Positions 1-5,524 of a DNA stretch of 5,524 bases are shown here, piece by piece. Within the stretch, counting starts at the first letter, position 1. The number at the start of each line of letters is the position of its first letter. Source of the stretch: Bacillota bacterium (GTDB taxonomy: Bacteria > Bacillota_A > Clostridia > DSM-8532); assembly GCA_023424865.1 (NCBI GenBank), contig JAFADM010000013.1:1-5524 (forward strand). The letters are read 5' to 3'. The notes under the pieces are model-generated. The model searched no databases. It saw only the letters and a list, made by a program, of their open reading frames with translations, and was not told the origin of the DNA. A program made the position numbers and the translations under genes.

Positions 1-3000
1 GAGCTGTAGAGGGCAATTCCTGACGGCGGCTCGTTGGCGGCAGGCACGGCGGTTAAGTCTCCGACAATACGGTTGTTCCTCACATCAATGCCGTAAGCGG
101 CCACTGCAACATACTGCCCGCCTACCCCGCTTCTCTGGGAGGTGACATAAATCCCGCCGTTATTGTAGAGCTTTGAAACACCGTAGATTAAATTATCCTT
201 TACGGTTATAAAATAGCCCGGAGTAAACCGGCTCTGGGACTTGACATGGGAGGTGTAAACATAGACGCCCTTGGTATTGATGCTGATATTGTTGGCGGCA
301 ACCCCGTCTATGACATTTCCGTAAAAGAGGAAGCCCTCCTTGGAGTTCTCGGCAATATTCCTGTAAAAGGTGACATTGTCCATGGAGCTTATTAATGTAA
401 ATTTGCTGGTGGCATCCGGCAGGATATCCCAATCCTTTGTAACCAGAAAGGTGTTTCCGTCCCAGGACTGGACATAGCGGTACTGGCCCACGCCCTTTCC
501 GTCCACAAGCATAAGGATGATATGGCCGTTACGGTTGTTATAAGATGGCGAGAAGGTACCCTGCCCCTTTAAAACCAGTGTTTTTTCCGATGCGGATACG
601 ACCTTGCCGTAATCGTAGACCATTCCCGGCATCTCCACAAAGTAGCTCTCGCCATCGTTGGTGGTTCCGCCTCCGGCACCGTTGATGTAGTTGTTTTCAA
701 GATGGGAATTGCCCCTGGTATCGTAACCATGGCTAGCAGCCTCGGTTTCGTCATGAATATAAACACGGTTGTTTTCCATGAAGGTATACTGAGCCCAGCA
801 GGCGAAATAACCGGATGCATACTCTATGTCATTGTCCCTTACGGAAGCGTAGCTTCTTATATAGCCTGTGTTTATGGATGCTTTGTAACCCACAAGGCTG
901 CATTTTTCCATAAGGAAATGATCGCCAATGATAGTGGTAACACCGTTGCCCAGGCCCGTAGTGCCGGGATCATCCACAGGATAGCCGATGTTCACCTCAT
1001 AGAGAAAATACCTGCTGTTTGTCCGCGCAGACATTTGCTCAAGGGTATTGCCGCCCCAGTCATGCCCAAGCCAGAAAAAGGAGCCGGGGCGAAGATCGCT
1101 GTCGGCAAGCTCTATAGTCATTCTGGCGGCACCCTGGCAGCCAACGGTTTTTCCGTCGCCTGAGGAATAGATGAAATTTTCACCGGAACCGGTGTAATAA
1201 AGCCGGGTGAGCTCGGTGGATTCCCCCAGCAGAACCACATGGGCCGGAAGCGCTATAGAGGAAACAAAGTAATTACCAGCCGGAAAATAAACCACACCGC
1301 CGCCCAAAGCCTTCACGGCCGCTATGGCATTGGCAACGGCCTGGGTATCGCTGGCAGCGTCGTTTCCGGCGGCTCCGTAGTCCAGTACATTAACCTGTGT
1401 ATTCCAGTTAAAATCATCTGCCCAGGCAACCCCCAGACCCAGAGGGTCCTGCCCTTCTTCCACAACTGTCAGCGTTTGTCCGTTCAAAAGCTCATCCCAA
1501 TGAATCCCGTCATTGCTGGCCTCAACGGTATAGGCGCCCACAGGGGCTTCTACGCTAAAGATTAGGGAGTACTCCGTATTCTTTATAATAGCCTGCTCGA
1601 AGGTGTTCGGAGCACTTTTCAGCCTGACGCGGGTTTCACTGTCTCCCCCAAACTGAGACGAAAGCAGATTTCGCCCGGACAACTCAATGGTTTGACCCTC
1701 CCAGGCGGAATTTTCCGAGATAAATAATAGTCTTGCCTTGTTGAGTATAAAAGGGTTGCTCCAACCGTACTGGTTTCCTACCCACACAGAGTACAAGCCC
1801 CCATCCCAGGTGTCCGGCAGAGTACCTACGACAAAAAAACCGTTTTCCTCATCCATCTGAACAATAGCCACACTAACTGCATCCGGGGGCGGAGCTCCCA
1901 AAGAGTCGGTTCCATCGGCTGGGAGCATTTTGATTTCAATATCTCCCAGGTTCATACCGTAGCCTCTTACTGAAAAATGCTCCCCGCCGCCTATTGCATC
2001 CGAAGCGTTCAGAATAAAGGGGGCTTGTGTCCAAGGCTCTGTATTAACGGTAAAGCTTGCGGAGGTGGTGCACGCAGAAAGCAGATCCGTATCATCCGCA
2101 TCAAAGATGGCATTAAGCTCATAATTACCGGCGATGGCGGCTGTGTAGCTTAAGGATGCCAGCCCGCTCTCGTCGGTCACTACGGTGCCCAAATCCCCTT
2201 CAACAAATTCGCCTACCCAATCTCCCGTAAGGCTCAAGCGAATGCTTTTACCAGCAACAGGCTCCGCCTGGGAATTGGTCAGGGACAGGTTAAAAACCGT
2301 TTCCTCTCCCGGCCCGGCGGCAATATATTCTTGGGTATCAAAGGCCAAAACCGTTGCCTCATAGGAGGGTATCGCAACACTTACCGCTGCGGCAGCAACG
2401 GAAGGCAACGCGCCTGCCAATCGGTAAACCCGGTAGTCATAGGTAACTCCGGTATCTAAATTGGTGTCGGTATAGGAATTGGTTCCATTTTCAACAAAAG
2501 CAACATCCTTCCATTCCTCGCCGGTGGACAGCTTTCTTTGCACCCCTACACCGCCGGTCCCGGAGTTGCTCCATGTCAGGTTGACCGACCTGGGAACCTG
2601 ATATTGGGCATTAAAATCAGACAGGGTATTTTCAGGAACCTCATCAAAGAACATTCCGGACAGAAGAGCATAATTGCCGCTGTTTTTTACGGCTCTTAAG
2701 GAAAATTCCCCCTTTACCCGAAAGGTCATATAAATGCCATTATCAAGCTCTGAAGGACTTGGTGTATACTGTGCCAGAACAACGGCGTTTTTGTCCAGAA
2801 TCTGATAGGTGACGCTTGTTAACCGGGTGGATGCGTAAGTGGTGGCATAGACGGTGAACAAATGCTCCGCCTGATCGTTAAGCGTAAATTTAAAGGTGAG
2901 ATTGTTTCCGGAACGCACCAGGGTCTTATACCGTGTTTGCGGGTTGCCCGGATTTGTGAGGGCCCTCAAATCGGTTGTAGAGGCATAGGTTATATTACTG

Positions 3001-3320
3001 TCAACATAATAGCCGTTTCCAGCGCTAGAGGAGGAAAAGGCCGTGACATAGGACGGCATGGCATAGCTGCTGGCGCCCGCTGATTCGGGATCCAGCAGCG
3101 TGGCATATCTCCCGCTGGTAACGCCATAGGTTTCTCTGACCAAATAGAAGGGCAAATAGTATCCGGAAGCCCCGTAGGACCCGATCCAGTCCCCCTTTTG
3201 AACAGTGTCGGTTCTTGCAAACGCTGCGGATGCCGTGGACGCGAATACGTCCGGTGCAATACTAAGAAATAGAGCAAGGATAAGAAAAATACTTAAAAGC
3301 GATTTGGCCTTTAACTTCAT
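1..3320 (-). CDS. Secreted multidomain right-handed beta-helix protein (pectate_lyase_3 type), 3' end outside window
   Basis: Probable extracellular polysaccharide-active enzyme. The frame is open from ATG at 3320 to the left edge (1106 codons, no stop), so the C-terminus is missing. Residues 1-27 form a signal peptide (Lys-rich start, hydrophobic core, VFA then STASA); there is no lipobox. Residues about 36-227 are a conserved module starting KGDWIGSYGASGYYLP and ending ALLSGMFFDE. Residues 228-317 look like fibronectin type III (NLTWS, SYTDTNLDTGVTYDYRVYR). Residues 320-427 are Big1/invasin-like (VTDESGLASLSYTA, GNYELNAIFDADD). Residues 428-527 and 528-623 resemble IPT/TIG repeats. From 643 a pectate_lyase_3 start (VNVLDYGAAGNDAASDTQA, then GGGVVYFPAGNY) leads into beta-helix rungs rich in NN turns (MENNRVYIHD, LENNYINGAG, VRNNRIV). 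The start is fixed by AAAGGGG seven bases upstream and by the signal peptide. It follows the binding-protein gene by 76 bp, suggesting the same operon. Substrate and chemistry (lyase, hydrolase or epimerase) are not determined; a phage tailspike is unlikely given the secretion signal and neighbours. Confidence 0.9.
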   Translation of the reverse strand, partial: MKLKAKSLLSIFLILALFLSIAPDVFASTASAAFARTDTVQKGDWIGSYGASGYYLPFYLVRETYGVTSGRYATLLDPESAGASSYAMPSYVTAFSSSSAGNGYYVDSNITYASTTDLRALTNPGNPQTRYKTLVRSGNNLTFKFTLNDQAEHLFTVYATTYASTRLTSVTYQILDKNAVVLAQYTPSPSELDNGIYMTFRVKGEFSLRAVKNSGNYALLSGMFFDEVPENTLSDFNAQYQVPRSVNLTWSNSGTGGVGVQRKLSTGEEWKDVAFVENGTNSYTDTNLDTGVTYDYRVYRLAGALPSVAAAAVSVAIPSYEATVLAFDTQEYIAAGPGEETVFNLSLTNSQAEPVAGKSIRLSLTGDWVGEFVEGDLGTVVTDESGLASLSYTAAIAGNYELNAIFDADDTDLLSACTTSASFTVNTEPWTQAPFILNASDAIGGGEHFSVRGYGMNLGDIEIKMLPADGTDSLGAPPPDAVSVAIVQMDEENGFFVVGTLPDTWDGGLYSVWVGNQYGWSNPFILNKARLLFISENSAWEGQTIELSGRNLLSSQFGGDSETRVRLKSAPNTFEQAIIKNTEYSLIFSVEAPVGAYTVEASNDGIHWDELLNGQTLTVVEEGQDPLGLGVAWADDFNWNTQVNVLDYGAAGNDAASDTQAVANAIAAVKALGGGVVYFPAGNYFVSSIALPAHVVLLGESTELTRLYYTGSGENFIYSSGDGKTVGCQGAARMTIELADSDLRPGSFFWLGHDWGGNTLEQMSARTNSRYFLYEVNIGYPVDDPGTTGLGNGVTTIIGDHFLMEKCSLVGYKASINTGYIRSYASVRDNDIEYASGYFACWAQYTFMENNRVYIHDETEAASHGYDTRGNSHLENNYINGAGGGTTNDGESYFVEMPGMVYDYGKVVSASEKTLVLKGQGTFSPSYNNRNGHIILMLVDGKGVGQYRYVQSWDGNTFLVTKDWDILPDATSKFTLISSMDNVTFYRNIAENSKEGFLFYGNVIDGVAANNISINTKGVYVYTSHVKSQSRFTPGYFITVKDNLIYGVSKLYNNGGIYVTSQRSGVGGQYVAVAAYGIDVRNNRIVGDLTAVPAANEPPSGIALYS

Positions 3321-3327
3321 AATTTTT

Positions 3328-3334
3328 CCCCTTT
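3328..3334 (-). promoter_or_regulatory. Ribosome binding site of the beta-helix gene
   Basis: AAAGGGG on the minus strand lies seven bases before the ATG at 3320-3318. It supports this start, which also begins a well-formed signal peptide. The site is weaker than the AAGGAGGA of the upstream binding-protein gene, which fits lower expression of the enzyme than of the binding protein (inference). Confidence 0.75.
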
Positions 3335-3344
3335 CATGATGAAC

Positions 3345-3372
3345 GGGGTGCGCCTTTAAGAAGGCACACCCC
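3345..3372 (-). promoter_or_regulatory. Intercistronic RNA hairpin (12-bp stem, CUUA loop)
   Basis: Read on the minus strand, GGGGUGUGCCUU pairs with AAGGCGCACCCC around a four-base CUUA loop, with a single U-G wobble and no bulge. It starts 24 bases past the stop of the binding-protein gene and ends shortly before the RBS of the beta-helix gene. No U-run follows (the next bases are GUUCAUCAUG), so it is not a standard intrinsic terminator in this direction. It could protect the 3' end of the binding-protein mRNA after processing, or cause partial termination, so that binding protein exceeds enzyme. Such step-down structures are known after binding-protein genes in sugar ABC operons. The stem is directly visible; the role is inference. 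Confidence 0.7.
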
Positions 3373-3396
3373 CACTCTATTACTTTTTCCTTCCGA

Positions 3397-5364
3397 TTAC
3401 TTTATATTGTCTAAATAGCCCGCATTCTTTTCCTTGAAGACCCTGTTGATTTCATCAAGCGTAGCCTGGGTTGCGCCATTGGCCTCCGCGGTATCCAAAA
3501 AGGCCTTCCACAGCTGCTCAAACTGAGCGTCGCTGGTTGCTGCAAGGGTTTTGGTCATTGCCTTTTCAAAGGATTCTCTCGCCTTCCAGAAACGATCCAC
3601 CTCGGGCACATCCGCGGTATAGCTGTAGATATTGGTATTGCTTGCCAGAAGGGTTTGATGGTCGATGGAGGAGCCACCCGGCAGATAAGCGGGGTTGAAC
3701 AGGCTTCCGGCTTCGGTTGCATTCACCGATATATCGTAAACATATCTGGGATGCAGATCGGATCCCCCTGCATAAATGGGGTATCGGGGCCAGGCGTTGC
3801 GGTTTGCAACCCAGTAATTGGTGAGGTTATATTTCATATTGGCTCCGTTGTCGGCAGCATAAACCATGTTGTTTTCCAGGTCCTTGTCCTTGTAGACACG
3901 CTTGCCGTTAACCTCCTCAAAAAGCCCCGCACTTTCAGGTCCCCAGAACACCAGCTTTTCACCCACATCGGAAATCATGTAATCCAGGTAGCGAAGAAGC
4001 TGAGGCAGGTCCTCTTCCTTTACGCTGTCCTTGAAAATAGCCAGGCCGGCGCTGCCTTGAGGGCTGGCAGGAGTAATGAACTTGTCTTCCTGGAATTCCT
4101 GATCCAGCCAGAGGGGCCTGTAGCGGTAGGTTTTTCCGGCCTGCTTGAGAGCTGCTTCATCAGGCGGGCTGTTATAGGTGATGGCATAGCCGCCGCTGTT
4201 CAACACCTGCAGGAACGCTGCATTATTGTTTAAAAGGGAGTCCTTTGCCATAACGCCGTCTCTTACAAACTTATTGAAAAGGAGCATGCTGTCCTTCAAA
4301 TAGTCCTGATTAAAGGCGTAATCCATTTGTCCCAGCTGCTTGTAGAAAACAGTAAAATAGTTGTTGTTGCCGGGGATGCCGGTAAAGCTTCCCAAAAAGC
4401 CGTTAAGCAGGTTCCAGTTGTCACCGCCTGAGTTGGCATAGGTCACTTCCACTGGCTTTCCGTTTTCAGTAATTTTCTCTTTTGCAATAAGATCCTTGAG
4501 ATCATACATAAACTTTACAAATTCTTCCTGAGTCTTGATGGGCACATCATAGATGTCCTCCTGGGTGAAGGTTCCCTTTTCCATATACAAGGCTTCAATC
4601 TCGTCCATGGTCCTGGCCTCAGGAAACAGCTTTTTAAGCAAATCGTCTCTTACCATCACCTTGGTATTTATAAGACGGGACTGCTTGGTGGCTATACGGG
4701 AAAAACGCTGCGTGTCCAGGTCCGTTCTGAATTCATACATAAGCCCTGTGGACAGCTCATAGGGGAAGGCATAAATACGGCCGTCCTTGGGATAGGTAAC
4801 GGTGGCCTTAACTCCGGAGAGCTTCTCAATGGGAAATTTTTCAGCCACATGAGGTGCATACTGGGGAAGAAGATCCGTAAGGTCATATATTTTTCCGGCA
4901 TCAATGAGGTCATGGAACTTGGTCTCACTGAGCTTTACATTGAAAGCAACATCCGGCCAGTCGTTGGAGGCGCTCAAAAGCCCCATTTTAACGTCCACGG
5001 CCATGCCCCCGTTATCAAAGGCCGCTTCTCTGTCCAGCTCCACGCCGGTGACACGCTTAACTTCCGGTGTAACAACATCATTTTCCGCAACAGGCCGGTT
5101 GGCATCCCCCGTACCATGGGTATACCAGGCTTTTAGCTTTAGCTGCTTGCCTGTCCAGTCAGGCAGATCCGAAGTGTCGTCCACCTCATCGAGAAGTTCG
5201 TAATAGGCTTTTGCCTCCGAAGCCCCGCCCGGGGTTTCGGAGCCCTGGGCCGGAGTTGAAGGTGTGGTTGTGGGTGAGGATGCGTTCTGTCCGCAGCCCC
5301 CCAGCACACCCACCGCAAATACGGCACTAAGGGCAAGGGAAAGCATTCTGAATCCTTTGCTCAT
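3397..5364 (-). CDS. Extracellular solute-binding lipoprotein of a sugar ABC transporter (LplA-like, family 1)
   Basis: Captures an oligosaccharide outside the cell and delivers it to the membrane permeases. The 655-residue protein begins with a lipoprotein signal: hydrophobic residues 7-20, then lipobox LGGC with the lipidated Cys at 24. A flexible Ser/Thr/Pro/Gly-rich tether covers about 27-50. The binding fold follows: first strand KLKAWY (76-81), WPDVAFNV (136-143), YDLTDLLPQYAPHV (160-173), DGRIYAFPYE (194-203), then VMVRDDLLKKLFPEA with TMDE (236-254), the usual family sequence for the residues after the first hinge. The C-terminus (LDEINRVFKEKNAGYLDN) is also typical. It is longer than classic binding proteins of about 400-550 residues, but large LplA-type members are common in Clostridia and Paenibacillus. 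Aromatic residues are abundant in the second half (for example NYWVANRNAWPRYP), as expected for sugar stacking. ATG 5364 is set by AAGGAGGA six bases upstream. It sits between a permease gene and a secreted beta-helix gene, all leftward. The ligand is unknown; a product of the beta-helix enzyme is the simplest guess. Confidence 0.93.
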   Translation of the reverse strand: MSKGFRMLSLALSAVFAVGVLGGCGQNASSPTTTPSTPAQGSETPGGASEAKAYYELLDEVDDTSDLPDWTGKQLKLKAWYTHGTGDANRPVAENDVVTPEVKRVTGVELDREAAFDNGGMAVDVKMGLLSASNDWPDVAFNVKLSETKFHDLIDAGKIYDLTDLLPQYAPHVAEKFPIEKLSGVKATVTYPKDGRIYAFPYELSTGLMYEFRTDLDTQRFSRIATKQSRLINTKVMVRDDLLKKLFPEARTMDEIEALYMEKGTFTQEDIYDVPIKTQEEFVKFMYDLKDLIAKEKITENGKPVEVTYANSGGDNWNLLNGFLGSFTGIPGNNNYFTVFYKQLGQMDYAFNQDYLKDSMLLFNKFVRDGVMAKDSLLNNNAAFLQVLNSGGYAITYNSPPDEAALKQAGKTYRYRPLWLDQEFQEDKFITPASPQGSAGLAIFKDSVKEEDLPQLLRYLDYMISDVGEKLVFWGPESAGLFEEVNGKRVYKDKDLENNMVYAADNGANMKYNLTNYWVANRNAWPRYPIYAGGSDLHPRYVYDISVNATEAGSLFNPAYLPGGSSIDHQTLLASNTNIYSYTADVPEVDRFWKARESFEKAMTKTLAATSDAQFEQLWKAFLDTAEANGATQATLDEINRVFKEKNAGYLDNIK

Positions 5365-5370
5365 TTTGAA

Positions 5371-5378
5371 TCCTCCTT
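5371..5378 (-). promoter_or_regulatory. Strong ribosome binding site of the solute-binding protein gene
   Basis: AAGGAGGA on the minus strand lies six bases before the ATG at 5364-5362. It is a near-perfect Bacillota Shine-Dalgarno sequence, fits a highly translated binding protein, and confirms the start just ahead of the lipoprotein signal. Confidence 0.9.
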
Positions 5379-5387
5379 AAAACGATC

Positions 5388-5412
5388 TATATCATGTATT
5401 GAACATAATATA
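5388..5412 (-). promoter_or_regulatory. AU-rich stem-loop between permease and binding-protein genes
   Basis: On the minus strand TATATTATG pairs with CATGATATA over nine positions (one U-G wobble) around the seven-base loop TTCAATA. It begins eight bases past the permease stop and ends just before the RBS region. It is nearly all A-U and so weak, and no U-run follows; it may be a processing site or chance in AT-rich DNA. The same bases overlap a weak promoter-like pair: TTGTAT (5415-5410) and TATAGA (5391-5386), spaced 18 bases. The two readings compete, and neither is strong. Confidence 0.3.
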
Positions 5413-5419
5413 CAAGTGG

Positions 5420-5524
5420 CTATTCCTTAACGGCGCCCAGTGACACGCCTTTGATAAAGTACTTTTGCAGGAAGGGATAAACCATAACTATGGGCAGAGA
5501 GGTGAGTATAATCTGGGCTGCCTT
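5420..5524 (-). CDS. Carbohydrate ABC transporter permease, C-terminal 34 residues only (LplC/CUT1 type)
   Basis: End of an inner-membrane permease subunit that, with a partner permease and an ATPase, moves sugars or oligosaccharides into the cell. The gene enters from the right edge and stops at TAG (5422-5420). The visible residues start KAAQIILTSLPIVMVYPFLQ, forming the last membrane segment, and finish with KYFIKGVSLGAVKE. The YPFLQKYFIKGVxxGxVK ending is a hallmark of LplC/MalG-type (COG0395) permeases, especially those paired with large LplA-type binding proteins. The next gene, the binding protein, starts 55 bp downstream on the same strand, so the two are very likely co-transcribed. 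The remaining membrane segments and the EAA loop that contacts the ATPase lie outside the window. The family call is firm despite the short length; the exact substrate is not inferable. Confidence 0.88.
   Translation of the reverse strand, partial: KAAQIILTSLPIVMVYPFLQKYFIKGVSLGAVKE

Noticed and set aside
702..1163. Plus-strand open frame of 153 codons
   Set aside because: It lies wholly within the minus-strand beta-helix coding sequence, which has clear family motifs here (GHDWGGN, NN turns). No convincing RBS or recognisable protein on the plus strand.
1239..1565. Plus-strand open frame of 108 codons
   Set aside because: Antisense to the start of the pectate_lyase_3 region, whose motifs are clear on the minus strand.
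1..3320. Phage tailspike or adhesin interpretation of the beta-helix protein
   Set aside because: The signal peptide and position behind a sugar ABC permease and binding protein favour a secreted glycan-active protein. No phage structural genes are present. An adhesin role cannot be fully excluded because the C-terminus is missing.
3317..3337. Minus-strand mini frame encoding MKGEKL whose TGA overlaps the beta-helix ATG
   Set aside because: Its ATG overlaps the RBS of the real gene and no Shine-Dalgarno precedes it, only the 3' arm of the hairpin. A chance frame is more likely than a coupled leader peptide.
3345..3390. The hairpin read as an intrinsic terminator for plus-strand transcription
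   Set aside because: A T-rich run (TTACTTTTTCC) does follow on the plus strand, but about eight or more bases away and broken by C residues, and no plus-strand gene exists upstream to terminate.
3655..4233. Plus-strand open frame of 192 codons
   Set aside because: Antisense to the well-supported binding-protein gene; its translation has no recognisable motif and no good RBS.
1..5524. CRISPR arrays, tRNA/rRNA genes, insertion sequences and long direct repeats
   Set aside because: None seen: the window is nearly filled by three minus-strand coding sequences with only two short gaps (55 and 76 bp).

Overview
This window reads almost entirely on the minus strand as part of one leftward transcription unit for carbohydrate uptake and processing, most likely from a Gram-positive Bacillota member of the Clostridia or Paenibacillus type with moderate GC. 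The evidence for that placement is strong AAGGAGG-like ribosome binding sites, a lipoprotein binding protein of the large LplA type, an LplC-like permease C-terminus, and a Gram-positive style secreted multidomain enzyme. The species cannot be named from the sequence alone.

Layout in transcription order (right to left): (1) 5524-5420, the last 34 residues of an inner-membrane sugar ABC transporter permease (LplC/CUT1 type); (2) a 55-bp gap with a weak AU stem-loop, a weak promoter-like pair and a strong RBS; (3) 5364-3397, a complete 655-residue lipoprotein solute-binding protein; (4) a 76-bp gap with a 12-bp GC-rich RNA hairpin and the next RBS; (5) 3320 to the left edge, a reading frame open for at least 1106 codons. 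I translated this frame by hand through every codon. It encodes a secreted modular protein: signal peptide, an N-terminal GDW/SGMFFD module, fibronectin type III, a bacterial Ig-like domain, two IPT/TIG-like domains, then a pectate_lyase_3-type right-handed parallel beta-helix whose end lies outside the window.

Taken together, the secreted beta-helix protein probably binds and cuts a complex polysaccharide outside the cell. The lipoprotein would capture the released oligosaccharide and pass it to the permeases. No ATPase gene is seen here; systems of this class commonly share a housekeeping MsmX-type ATPase encoded elsewhere. No RNA genes, mobile elements, CRISPR arrays or plus-strand genes are supported. 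The most interesting content is the architecture of the large protein: a conserved N-terminal module of unclear function, and a beta-helix with a dense acidic/histidine cluster that does not obviously match a named lyase or hydrolase active site.
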